Under the pieces are notes generated by a model. It was not told the origin of the DNA. It did no database searches and saw nothing but the letters and a program-made list of their open reading frames with translations. From assembly GCA_964017045.1 (NCBI GenBank), contig OZ024809.1:5169012-5233011 (forward strand): 64,000 bases of DNA. The letters are read 5' to 3'. The stretch comes from Omphiscola glabra. Lineage: Eukaryota; Mollusca; Gastropoda; Lymnaeidae. Positions 1 through 10,101 of the stretch are shown piece after piece. Position 1 is the first letter of the stretch; every line of letters starts with the position of its first letter. The position numbers and the translations under genes are program-made.

Positions 1-725
1 GCTAGTGCCATATTTGGCAGGCTCCGCAGCACTGTTTGGGACAGGAGAGGTATCAGACAGGAAACGAAGATCAAGGTCTACAGCGCAGCAGTCCTCTCGA
101 CATTGCTCTACGGGTGTGAAACGTGGACAGTCTACCAGCGTCACGCTAAAAAACTGAACCATTTTCACACAACCAGCCTCAGGAAACTCCTCGGCATCAG
201 GTGGCAAGACAAAGTTCCTGACACAGAGGTTCTCGCTAGAGCGAACCTACCTAGTATCTTCACCACCCTGATGCAGTATCAACTCCGTTGGATGGGACAC
301 GTTGCCCGTATGGAATATCACCGGCTCCCTAAACAAATATTCTATGGTGAGCTAACGACAGGCAAGCGCTCCCAAGGAGGTCCAAAAAAACGTTACAAAG
401 ACTCACTGAAAGTGGCACTAAAGGCCCTCAGCATCGACACTACTAAATGGGAGCAGACCGCCCAGGACCGAGTCAGGTGGAGATCAGTGGTCAAGATAGG
501 GGCTAAATCTTATGAAGCCAGTAGGATGGCCACCATTGAGACACGCAGGCAAGCCCGAAAGAACATTATTAAAGTCACGACTGCACCAACTATCCCCTGC
601 CTGCGGTGCCACAGACTATTCCGAGCATGTATGGGATTGGCAAGCCACCTACGAACCCACCGTAACCCACCCCCTTAACCGGATGACTCGATGGTCCTAG
701 TCGATTTGACGGACGAACAACAGCT
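1..725 (+). pseudogene. LINE, 3' part of ORF2 (left palindrome copy)
   Basis: This is the C-terminal part of a non-LTR retrotransposon polyprotein, open from the window edge to the stop at 676-678. It carries the post-RT conserved stretch with LYGCETW, a basic region and a terminal C2H2 zinc knuckle (C-X2-C-X12-H-X3-H) just before the end. It is identical in protein to the last 191 residues of the copy on the other strand (2876-4057). Homology to the older copy near 48.4 kb fades at about 722-725, which I take as the 3' end of the element. Only the part inside the window is visible; the RT core would lie to the left. Similar proteins are often annotated as endonuclease-reverse transcriptase or craniofacial development protein 2-like. 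Clade assignment (RTE-like) is tentative. Confidence 0.85.
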
Positions 726-912
726 GTTGCTATATAGTTGACAATATAGCAAAAAATGGACCGAACAATAGTACAACAAGCAAGATCATTGGAATAGAAA
801 AACGAGTTCTGTGGGTGTTGATTTTGTCGGTTGTATTACAATTTCAACACTACCGCTGCAACACGTCATCAACGTAAATGACAACAAACACAACACAACA
901 TAAACCCCATAC
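726..912. other. Flank between LINE 3' end and minisatellite
   Basis: AT-rich unique-looking DNA shared perfectly with 2642-2828 in the other palindrome arm. No coding signal; a 62-residue open frame on the minus strand has no recognisable features. Confidence 0.5.
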
Positions 913-1482
913 TGTCCAACACATGTTACGCCCCATCTTGTCCAACACAAACTACGCCCCATCATGTCCAACACAAACTACGCCCCATCTTGTCCAACAC
1001 AAACTACGCACACTCATGTCCAACACAAACTACGCCCCAACATGTCCAACACAAACTACGCCCCATTCTGTCCAACACAAACTACGCCCCAACATGTCTA
1101 ACACAAACTACGCCCCATTCTGTCCAACACAAACTACGCCCCATCATGTCCAACACAAACTACACCCCATCATGTCCAACACAAACTACACCCCATCATG
1201 TCCAAAACAAACTACGCCCCAACATGTCTAACACAAACTACGCCCCATTCTGTCCAACACAAACTACGCCCCAACATGTCTAACACAAACTACGCCCCAT
1301 TCTGTCCAACACAAACTACGCCCCAACATGTCTAACACAAACTACGCCCCATTCTGTCCAACACAAACTACGCCCCATCATGTCCAACACAAACTACGCC
1401 CCATCATGTCCAACACAAACTACGCCCCATTCTGTCCAACACAAACTACGCCCCATTCTGTCCAACACAAACTACGCCCCAA
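913..1482 (+). repeat. 26-bp minisatellite, about 22 units
   Basis: Unit starts TGTCCAACACAAACTACG followed by CCCCATCA or variants ending CCAACA. Units 1-12 lie in the palindrome arm; those from 1217 onward lie in the spacer and are absent from the right arm. Open frames here are by-products of a stop-poor unit. Confidence 0.95.
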
Positions 1483-2101
1483 GGCTGAGGTAAATGAGAT
1501 CATTCCTTTGATTCTCTTTCCTATATGTCAAACCACGGGCTTATCATGCTCCACACTGTTTCTTTTCAATATTGCTTTAGTTTAAAGACAATTTTTGATT
1601 CTGCTCGTTCCTTTATTTAGGTTGAAATAATTTTGGTGATTTTACCCATGAACGTCACAAGGAACTAATTTTGTGGTCTCTGTTTTTGTTGTTAAAAAAA
1701 ACCAACTATTTTCTATTGTGTCTTTGTGTGAGAATGTTACATTGTATTAAGTCACTAAACGTGCGGACTGGGTTTTTTTGTCTTTGGTTGTTGTTGAACC
1801 AAAATGAACAGATTTCAACTTCTGGTACAACGCTAAAAAAAACGCCGTCTCGGAAATGTTAATAACGGTAGAGCCGAGTAATCTGGTAATGTTTGTGCTA
1901 CGCCTCGGTAGCCGCCATTACTGATCTACACTGACAGCTTCCGGTTGGGCAGAGACGCGGTTAAGGTGAAGGCCGTGCGTTCGTCAAATATGGTCGTCGT
2001 CCCCCCCCCTCTCCGCACCGCATGCTTAGCCGTGTCGTTGCCTCACATTGATGAAATTCTGTACAGCTGTAGTGAAGTCATACTGAGTACGCCCCTTTAA
2101 A
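1483..2101. other. Palindrome spacer, no gene seen
   Basis: Unique spacer DNA between the arms, AT-rich at first and more GC-rich near 1900-2050, with a short C run near 2003. No open frame or RNA gene that I can support. Confidence 0.4.
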
Positions 2102-2303
2102 GCAATAGCCCCGAAAATATGGAACAGATTGCCTCAATCTTTGAGGAAAATTAAAAATGATAAAAAATAAATGAAGAGATATTCATTTTTTTTTCCTTTA
2201 AATAGATTTTACGACATCAGAGGGCTTTGAGCATGGTATAATAGCAAGGAGACACGCTCTATACAAGTAATCAATCAATCAATCAGTCAATCAATCAATC
2301 CGC
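2102..2303 (+). mobile_element. 5'-truncated CR1/L2-like LINE 3' end with AATC tail
   Basis: Codons 2102-2170 read AIAPKIWNRLPQSLRKI and a short lysine-rich end before TAA. The P-x-x-WN-x-LP pattern is typical of the very C terminus of CR1/Jockey/L2-type reverse-transcriptase proteins. About 100 bp of 3' UTR follows, ending in tandem AATC repeats at about 2265-2300, as expected for this retrotransposon class. Only the last 22 codons remain, so the copy is dead on arrival. It ends about 35 bp before the palindrome breakpoint. Confidence 0.65.
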
Positions 2304-2337
2304 TGGTATTTATGCGATACGGTATGCACGCATGTAC

Positions 2338-2642
2338 CGTAGTTTGTTTTGGACATGATGGGGTGTAGTTTGTGTTGGACATGATGGGGTGTAGTTTGTG
2401 TTGGACATGATGGGGCGTAGTTTGTGTTGGACAGAATGGGGCGTAGTTTGTGTTAGACATGTTGGGGCGTAGTTTGTGTTGGACAGAATGGGGCGTAGTT
2501 TGTGTTGGACATGTTGGGGCGTAGTTTGTGTTGGACATGAGTGTGCGTAGTTTGTGTTGGACAAGATGGGGCGTAGTTTGTGTTGGACATGATGGGGCGT
2601 AGTTTGTGTTGGACAAGATGGGGCGTAACATGTGTTGGACAG
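2338..2642 (-). repeat. 26-bp minisatellite, inverted copy, about 12 units
   Basis: Same array as 913-1482 but on the minus strand and truncated at the palindrome breakpoint. Confidence 0.93.
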
Positions 2643-3553
2643 TATGGGGTTTATGTTGTGTTGTGTTTGTTGTCATTTACGTTGATGACGTGTTGCAGCG
2701 GTAGTGTTGAAATTGTAATACAACCGACAAAATCAACACCCACAGAACTCGTTTTTCTATTCCAATGATCTTGCTTGTTGTACTATTGTTCGGTCCATTT
2801 TTTGCTATATTGTCAACTATATAGCAACAGCTGTTGTTCGTCCGTCAAATCGACTAGGACCATCGAGTCATCCGGTTAAGGGGGTGGGTTACGGTGGGTT
2901 CGTAGGTGGCTTGCCAATCCCATACATGCTCGGAATAGTCTGTGGCACCGCAGGCAGGGGATAGTTGGTGCAGTCGTGACTTTAATAATGTTCTTTCGGG
3001 CTTGCCTGCGTGTCTCAATGGTGGCCATCCTACTGGCTTCATAAGATTTAGCCCCTATCTTGACCACTGATCTCCACCTGACTCGGTCCTGGGCGGTCTG
3101 CTCCCATTTAGTAGTGTCGATGCTGAGGGCCTTTAGTGCCACTTTCAGTGAGTCTTTGTAACGTTTTTTTGGACCTCCTTGGGAGCGCTTGCCTGTCGTT
3201 AGCTCACCATAGAATATTTGTTTAGGGAGCCGGTGATATTCCATACGGGCAACGTGTCCCATCCAACGGAGTTGATACTGCATCAGGGTGGTGAAGATAC
3301 TAGGTAGGTTCGCTCTAGCGAGAACCTCTGTGTCAGGAACTTTGTCTTGCCACCTGATGCCGAGGAGTTTCCTGAGGCTGGTTGTGTGAAAATGGTTCAG
3401 TTTTTTAGCGTGACGCTGGTAGACTGTCCACGTTTCACACCCGTAGAGCAATGTCGAGAGGACTGCTGCGCTGTAGACCTTGATCTTCGTTTCCTGTCTG
3501 ATACCTCTCCTGTCCCAAACAGTGCTGCGGAGCCTGCCAAATATGGCACTAGC
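2338..3553 (-). repeat. Right arm of large inverted repeat
   Basis: Reverse complement of 1-1216. The inner breakpoint falls inside the 26-bp minisatellite on the left side and next to unique DNA on the right side. The LINE on this side continues intact past the arm end to beyond 6 kb, showing that the arm boundary at 3553 is set only by the window edge on the left. Confidence 0.93.
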
Positions 3554-4057
3554 TTTTGCAAGTCTAGCATTCATTTCATCATCAATGATGACAGATCTGG
3601 AGAGGGTGCTGCCCAAGTAAGTAAATTTATCCACCGCGTTAAGACGCTGTCCGCTGATGATGATGTTGGGTTCAGCGTAGGGCCTACTGGGAGCTGGCTG
3701 ATAGAATACCTCAGTCTTCTTCGCGTTGATTGTTAGGCCAAAGTTAGTCAGAAAAGATATCAACGCTTTGCTGCATGGCAGCCTCAGAGTCAGCATTGAG
3801 GGCACAATCGTCCGCAAACAGAAGCTCGTGCTATGTTTGACCTTTGTTTTAGCTTGAAGCCTCTTTAGGTTGAAGACCGATCCATCGGTGCGGAAACGGA
3901 TTGGCAAGCCCGTGGTGGAGTTCCTGAACGCATCAGACAGCATTGCAGAATACATAATACTGAAGAGCGTGGGAGCCAGGACACAGCCCTGCTTCACACC
4001 ATTTGTGACAGGGAATGCTTGAGATGACTGACCGTTGTCCTGCACTCTGGCCATCAC
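2876..4057 (-). pseudogene. LINE ORF2, RT thumb and C-terminal zinc knuckle
   Basis: 393 codons. KQGCVLAPTLFSIM (residues 22-35) is an RT block. The catalytic FADD lies near 3808-3820 but is in another frame: the open frame over residues 70-100 is a shifted reading bounded by compensating indels. The C-terminal half has LYGCETW (from residue 204) and ends in a C2H2 knuckle with C368, C371, H384 and H388. The last 191 residues are identical to the left palindrome copy. Confidence 0.87.
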
Positions 4058-4061
4058 GCCA

Positions 4062-4505
4062 TCATGCAGCTGACGGATGATGGTGGTGAATTTTTCTGGG
4101 CATCCGTACTTTTTTTATGATTTTCCACAGGCCATCTCTATTGACCCTGTCAAAAGCCTTATTCAGGTCAATAAATGTGGAATATAGGTCCATGTTTTGC
4201 TCCTGACATTTCTCTTGGAGCTGCCTGGCAGCAAACACCATATCGATAGTTCCTCGTTCTTTTCGGAAACCACATTGACTTTCGGGTAGGAGAGCTAGCT
4301 CCAGATGTGCATTTAGGCGGTTCAGAAGGGCTCGGGCCAAGATCTTGCCCGCGATGGACAGCAGTGAAATTCCGCGGTGATTGTCGCAGGCCTGGCGGTT
4401 TCCTTTGTGTTTGTACAGGTGGATAATGGAGGCATCTTTGAGGTCCTGTGGTACAGTTTCCGTCTGCCAGATGATCTGGAATAGACGCAATAGCTTATCC
4501 GTCAA
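4062..4505 (-). pseudogene. LINE ORF2, reverse-transcriptase fingers/palm
   Basis: Holds RT blocks NHRGISLLS (residues 42-50), SQCGFRKERGT (76-86) and FIDLNKAFDRV (111-121), the last carrying the first catalytic Asp. The frame is lost near residue 130 in a run of seven A on the coding strand (about 4110-4117), where one extra A explains the shift; the residues after it are out-of-frame. The next piece starts at about 4057. Confidence 0.87.
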
Positions 4506-5544
4506 CGCTGGTCCACACCTCTTTGTAGATTTCGGCAGGAATCATGTCGGAGCCAGGTACTTTACCATTGGACATTTGACGGATTGCTGTCTGTATCTCG
4601 ACCGAAGTTGGGTCAGCGTCCAGTGACTTGTTCATTGGGACCTGGGGCAGTCTTTCAATGGCCTCATCATTAATGATGGAAGGCGTATTCAGCACATTTT
4701 TAAAGTGTTCCGCCCATCTTTCCAAGATTTTTTCCTTGTCTGTGATGAGGGTAGAACCGTCTGCACTAAGGAGAGGGGAATCGCCTGAGGTGGTAACTCC
4801 ATAGATTTCTCTCAGGCCACTGTAGAAGTTTTTCATGTCTTTTTTGTCTGCAAAGCCTTGAATCTCATCAGCTTTCGCATTCAACCAGGAGTCTTGCATC
4901 TGGCGCAATTGTAATTGGACCTTGCTGCGGATGTTCCTCAGTGCAGCTGTTTTTGCTGCTGACATTGGGTCATCATGGAGGGCTTTGTATGCCCGACGTT
5001 TTTGCTCAAGTAGCATTTGGATTGCTGTGTTGTTTTCATCAAACCAATCCCTGTGTTTTCTAATAGAGGGTCCGAGGCGCTCAGCGGCTGTGTTATACAC
5101 CGTCTCACGAAGTGTGGTCCACGCTGCTTCCGCGTCCTGGTTGTTCAGTGTTATGGAATCAAGGCGTTCATCCAGGGTGTCAACAAAGGTTTGTCTTACA
5201 TCAGGGATCTTCAGCTTACTGATGTTGAGGCGTTTCGGAGCTTTGGTGGCCTGAGGTCCTCTCTTAGGTTGGATGTGAATTTTCAACTTTGAGACGATGA
5301 GGCGGTGATCCGTCCAGCATTCTGCGCAGCACATGGCCTTAGTCACTCTCACATCATGCCGGTCCCTATTTCTGACGATGACATAATCTATTAGGTGCCA
5401 GTTTTTAGAACTGGGGTGCATCCAGGAGGTCCTGTTGCGCGTAGGCAGGTTAAATGTGGTGTTTGTTATTAGAAGGCCGTGTTCAGCACAGGTCTGTAGT
5501 AGCAGTAGGCCGTTGCTGTTGCACTTTCCAACACTCCTCCCCAC
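4495..5544 (-). pseudogene. LINE ORF2, end of endonuclease and linker to RT
   Basis: Continues the endonuclease after a frameshift. It holds LIDYVIVRN (residues 51-59) and the terminal TDHRLIVSKL (78-87) with the catalytic His of the family. A long charged linker with coiled-coil-like composition follows, then the start of the RT region with KVPGSDMIPAEIYK near residue 330. The frame breaks again near 4500, where the RT continues in the 4062-4505 piece. The first ATG is only a chance methionine inside the domain. Confidence 0.87.
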
Positions 5545-6191
5545 GAGGTGTAGTCACTGCCGACATGTGCATTGAAATCTCCAAGAATTATTAGTTTGTC
5601 AGCAGTCGGTGTGGAGGAGATGACAGTGTTCAGGTCCTCATAAAACTTATCTATGGACTCTTCTGTGTTTGTCATGGTGGGTGCATAGGCACTGACTAAG
5701 GTGGCAGCCTTCCTTCCATGGCAGAGGGGGAGTTTCAACCTCATGAGTCGGTCATTGATTCCCTCTGGAGAGCTGGAGAGCTTGCTCGCAAGAGAGGTTT
5801 TGATAGCAAAGCCAACTCCGGCTTCACGCCTTGCGTCAGGGTCTCGTCCACTCCAGAAGAAAGAATAGCCAGCAAGCTTTTCCGTGAGTTCACCTTTGCC
5901 AGAGAGTCTGGTTTCACTTAGGGCGGCGATGTCTATGTTGTATCTGGACAGTTCATTAGCAATGAGCGCCGTGCGTCGTTGAGGTCTGTTTGTCGAGTCC
6001 CTGTCAAGCAGTGTGCGGATGTTCCACGTGGCAATTTTAAGTGAAATAGATTTTATCTTTGATTTTCGAACGCAAAAATTGGGTCCCCGTCGACCCTGTT
6101 TAGCATGCCAGGTTGTGAAGGAGCAGAGAATGTTCTGGGCTCCTATTCTAGTCCCTTCCTCATGCATTTGGGAGAGCGTGCCAGTCGCCAC
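5469..6191 (-). pseudogene. LINE ORF2, endonuclease domain
   Basis: Open frame of 240 codons with the AP-like endonuclease motifs in order: ATWNIRT (residues 54-60), SETRL with the metal-binding Glu (92-96), SAYAP (167-171) and LGDFNAHVG (203-211). The first ATG lies about 50 codons before the TWN motif, a reasonable start but not proven. The domain runs out of frame at about residue 217, where the next piece (4495-5544) takes over, so there is a frameshift near 5530-5545. The role is nicking of chromosomal DNA to prime reverse transcription. Confidence 0.88.
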
Positions 6192-6840
6192 AGGATTTGG
6201 GATAATGGGAAATGGATAACTGATGACTTGCGCGGGTGACTTTGTTTAAAGTGAGGAAGAGTTGCGCAGCGTCAACCTCACTCTCTCGTCCGGACTCACC
6301 GTGTCCAGTGGCAAGACTAAGTCAAGACGACTGGAGATGGGTACGGATGCAGTGGATGACCAAGATGATCTACGTGCCTCATCTTGCCCTACACACTCCA
6401 CGGTGCGTTGCTGTAATCGCCTTCTCCTCCGTTGAACCCAAATGGTCTCCTCCGCAAGATCGGACGACGTCCAAGCTTCGCATGCAGTAGGTATGCAGTC
6501 CTAAATCACCGAGGGTTTGAGGCCCAACAGCTACCCTCGCCTGGTTTAGCCGGCTAGAGGAAGCCGTTGCCCAGGGTATGGACGCTGTTGCATGCTAACA
6601 GCTGCTGTGTTGCACAGGTGACAATTTAGTTGCAGGAGAGGACCAAGGCGGACGAACTGTTCCCAGGCCTAGGAGCACAACGTTTTCCCCCTTGAGGGGT
6701 ACTACCTCTGCCTGTACAACCCATTGTAAAGAAGGGAAATACGTAAGTGAAACAAAAAATTTCAACCAGAGTCTTAAGAGAAATGACAGAGCTACACAAC
6801 TAATCTCCACACCAAAAAACCGCAACCATTGAGCAAATCA
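6192..6840. other. Possible LINE 5' leader, otherwise unassigned
   Basis: Sequence upstream of the LINE ATG. Its composition stays GC-richer than the DNA beyond 6850, which may mean it is the LINE 5' UTR, but the only other copy in the window is 5' truncated so this cannot be tested here. No separate gene recognised. Confidence 0.35.
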
Positions 6841-6844
6841 TGTT

Positions 6845-7078
6845 GCATTCATCTTCCCTTGAAAAAAACAGGAAAAACGTATTTTCTGGGAGGTTAGGAG
6901 TAAGGGTAGGGATGAACATTAAAAAAACGTGTTTTCATCGGCATCTAGTCTATGTGCCAAGTTTCAGCTCGATGGGGTGACGGGAAAGGGATCATTAAGC
7001 CTTTCGATGATTGGGCTAGAAACACACGAACAAAACCGAAGTTAATATAAAGGATTTATAGAGAAGAAGAGGCTACGC
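6845..7078 (+). repeat. Dispersed repeat family X, partial copy
   Basis: Matches 13925-14145 in the same orientation: both share CATCTTCCC-CTTG, a TATGTGCCAAGTTTCAG-like block, a GACGGGAA block and GAAGTTAATAT-AAGGATTT at the end. Class unknown; could be a SINE or the end of a DNA transposon. Confidence 0.7.
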
Positions 7079-8035
7079 CTCTGGCGGTGAGTTTTATTAA
7101 TTCCTTTAACCAATTAGTCGTTGAAATAGTCGCTGGCAAAACTGTAATGACATCGCAGGCATATCGCACGCGAGGGCGCCATTAGCGGAGCGCTCCTCAT
7201 CTGGACTAGACCCGTACACGGGACCCTGTTCAAAGTCGGTCTTAATTGTAAGTGTCGTTGTCTGCTTGATAGCGCGCCATGACTGCTGCATCGCTTATTG
7301 ATTCATCCCTACCCGACCTGTTACGCGCTGGCCGGGGGGGGGGGGGGGAAGAGTGTGACTGTTGGGTACGGGGCAGGGTGTTGGGGCGCCTTTACAATAT
7401 TGGGTGCTGTCGTTTTTATCAGAGGTGGAGCCAATCATTAAATGTAAGTGTCGGAGAAATTAGAACCGAAAGGTGTTGAAATGTTTAAAAGGTGATAATG
7501 AAAAAAAGAACATGTCCACTAACAAAAAAAAGTGATAATGAAAAAAAATTTGAACATCCAATGACCGCAAAAAAAAATAAATAAATAAATACGCAAAAGC
7601 AATCCATTAGGTTTTATTTACAATAAGCCGATCGGTGATTGGTTGATTCGGTTGCCATGCCAGGTTTCATTTGTTACAAGACACATGATCTATTTTCGAT
7701 GAGGGTGGGTTGGGAGCGGAGCACTGGGTGGTGCTATTCATAACTTTGACCAACGGGCATCAGTCGTTGTTTCGGTATCACGCCCGTCTGGCTGTTCTAG
7801 TCTCACGTGCTTACAGTCGATGTGCTCTTCAGAATCGATCGGACAAGTTTTATTGATTTGTAATTACTGCCATACGCAATTTTTTTTAACATTTTTTGCA
7901 AATTCGATGTCAACATGTGAGACTTTGAGTTGAAAACAAATTTCATGACTTTGACTTTAACTAAAGACGCACAACAGGGGTTCTCACTGGAGGACGTCAC
8001 CGGGCCATTGTATCTTTTTATTTGTTGAATAAAAT
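7079..8035. other. Non-coding stretch with G run
   Basis: AT-rich with a 15-G run at 7334-7348 and poly-A tracts around 7500-7590. No exon, RNA gene or element recognised. Confidence 0.4.
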
Positions 8036-8215
8036 TATACTGACGAAATACGTCACTGACTCTAGCTGACTTGAAATACGTCTCCGACTCTCGTTGACTT
8101 GAAATACGTCACTGACACTCGTTGACTTAAAATACGTCAATGACTCCAGCTGACTTGAAATACGTCACTGACTCTCGTTGACTTGAAATACGTCACTGAT
8201 TCCAGCTGGCTTGTC
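8036..8215 (+). repeat. 28-bp minisatellite, about 6 units
   Basis: Units of the form TGACTTGAAATACGTCACTG followed by ACTC(T/C)(A/C)G(C/T), diverged. A looser run of GTGATTATGA/CTCGGTGATT-type motifs follows at 8375-8565. Confidence 0.85.
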
Positions 8216-9375
8216 AATTTATTGTCATAATACTTTATTTATTTAATCGCTATTAAAACACGTTGTGGCGACACGCGTCACTGACTCAAACTTACTTGTC
8301 ATTATTAGTTACCGGAGCCTGACAGGTAATTTCAATTCTGACTCCAGTCAGTTTTTGGTTAATTTGTTCCCAAATTAGACCCTCTTTCTACTGACTCGGT
8401 GATTATGATTGTCGTGATTATGAATTCTTGATTTACGACTCCGTCATTATGATTTACAGAGTATAATTCCCCGATTTTAACTCTGTGATTATGACTTTTT
8501 GATTTTGAATCGGTGATTAAGACTTGTTGATTTTGACTCGGTGATTATGATTTCATGTTTATGGCTCCGTTGCCTCTCAACTATTGCACTTAGCAAAGTG
8601 ACCCGATAAGTATTTTTTTGTTGTAAAAAAAAAAATATTATAAAAAAGGAAAGTCCTCCGTGCCGTCCCGTCATCCACGACCCACGTAGAAGCAGATCTG
8701 AACCAATAAGTGGGGCCTAAGCCCCTCGCCGGGAACGTATCATGGCGGGCGGTAATGCCTTAATGGACCTTTCCATTCGGTTTACTTTAGTCGGATAAAA
8801 ATTCGCGCCGACTCCCTCGACCGTCAGGATATCACCATGAAACTCTAGCACATGCTTTTGGCGCCCCGAACTCTCGTGGAGAGTGGCGAGAGCGCGTTAC
8901 TGGAGCTGTTGTTGATTTGATGACACCACAAAATGATGGTGTCCATTAGAGGAAGTAGCAGCGTTTTTTCCCCTGCAAGGTGAAGCTGGCACTTGACGTT
9001 AAAAGAGTTGTTGCGTGCTGGACTCGTGCTTTGTTTCGTAAAGTGAGGTACGTTTTTAATTTGTTATATTGCTTCCAGTTTTCACCTAGCTTTCTTTCCC
9101 CCATTTTTTTTTTTGTTTTGGTTACACTTTTCAAATATTTTTGTCAGGTGAAGAAGAATTTAAGAGGAAAAAAGTAACAAAGTAGTCCATTTCTATAGTG
9201 ATATGTGTGCGGAAAAGAGTAATTGTAATAATTTTATAATTTGAATTTCATTAATGCAAAAATTTAAAGCGGTAAAAGAGAAAATGTGGACTCGGGTTGT
9301 GGGAGTGTGTGTGTGGGAGTGGGGCGAACTTTCTTTTAAAGCATTGCTTGTGGTCAACCAATGAGATTAACTCAA
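8216..9375. other. Non-coding stretch
   Basis: Contains the degenerate GATTATGA-rich tract (8375-8565), then AT-rich DNA. Frames of 60-65 codons at 8946-9177 exist on both strands but have no protein-like features. Confidence 0.4.
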
Positions 9376-9444
9376 CAGTGGCGTAGATTAGTTTTAGTGT
9401 CACATGGGGCGGAGAGCCCCCCTCCGCCCCTTACCTACGCCACT
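9376..9444. mobile_element. Short inverted-repeat element (MITE-like)
   Basis: Starts CAGTGGCGTAGATTAG and ends ACCTACGCCACT, giving terminal inverted repeats around CAGTGGCGTAG. A fragment with the same GGTACGCCACTG end lies at about 63210-63223. No clear target duplication seen. Confidence 0.5.
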
Positions 9445-9724
9445 CAATATATCCAAGGACTTAAAACACGTGCACAATATAAAACCATTGATTTTTTTTA
9501 CAAAAGTTGACCCTGTCTAAGATAAAGATCACTTTACTGGAGATACCATTGTCTCCGTATCAATACTTTAAACAGACTTCTCGATTCCTAAGATATCATA
9601 TCCGTGTCATAACTTTTAACAGACTTATCGCTTCCTAAGATATCATTGTGACCGCATCATTACTTTAGGCAGGCGCTTCGCTAATGAAGACATTATTATT
9701 TCCTACCTTGTGGTAAGTTTAGAC

Positions 9725-10093
9725 CAGGGGTGGGCAAACTTTTTGTGCGGAGGGCCACATTGACAAAGGTAAGGCTATTGGGGGGGGGGGGGCAGCATGT
9801 ATATTATGTCCACTTTTTAAATATCGATAAACATTTCCCTATATTAAAATCGGTAGTTTCGCACTTTAGCATTACATGACAAAGGTCAAGGACTGTTTTA
9901 AAAAATAGAAAATTAGAAAGAAATTTGATCAAAAATGTTTTAAAAATCATAACGGTGCATGAAATTTTGTAATATTCAACAAAATAACTTAAAAACATAG
10001 TAATTTTTTTTAATTTCTAAATGCCTTCGAGGGCCACATAATATCAGTTGCCGGGCCGCATGCGGCCCGCGGGCCGTAGTTTTCCCACCCCTG
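9725..10093. mobile_element. hAT-like non-autonomous element, 369 bp
   Basis: Terminal inverted repeats CAGGGGTGGG at both ends, flanked by a perfect 8-bp target duplication GTTTAGAC (9717-9724 and 10094-10101). Inside are the GGGCCACAT and GCGGCCCGCGGGCC blocks common in such elements and a G run at 9780-9792. TIR sequence and 8-bp duplication are diagnostic of the hAT superfamily. No transposase coding remains. Confidence 0.92.
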
Positions 10094-10101
10094 GTTTAGA
10101 C

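Larger units (their letters stand above)
1..1216 (+). repeat. Left arm of large inverted repeat
   Basis: Position n pairs with position 3554-n: base 1 matches the complement of base 3553 and the match runs to 1216/2338, where it stops (1217 does not pair with 2337). I found no mismatch in the stretches compared, and the open frames in the two arms translate identically. The arm contains the LINE 3' end, about 190 bp of non-LINE flank and the start of a 26-bp minisatellite, so it is a duplicated locus and not just two insertions of one element. It begins at the first base of the window, so it may extend further left. A fold-back assembly artefact is the main alternative. Confidence 0.93.
2830..6191 (-). 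mobile_element. Near full-length LINE (endonuclease/RT type, RTE-like)
   Basis: Non-LTR retrotransposon on the minus strand. Reading 6191 downwards it holds an AP-endonuclease domain, linker, reverse transcriptase and a C-terminal zinc knuckle, followed by a 3' end at about 2830. Pieces overlap or abut in different frames, showing at least three frameshifts plus a locally shifted segment over the RT active site. It encodes the proteins needed for target-primed retrotransposition, but this copy is broken and not expected to be active. A second decayed copy lies at 46590-48470. The 5' end is not defined; a leader may extend to about 6600. The family resembles the craniofacial-development-protein-2-like elements; placing it in RTE is tentative. 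Confidence 0.88.

Noticed and set aside
1..6191. LTR retrotransposon reading of the palindrome arms as long terminal repeats
   Set aside because: The arms are inverted, not direct, and the coding content is an endonuclease-type non-LTR element without gag, protease or integrase.
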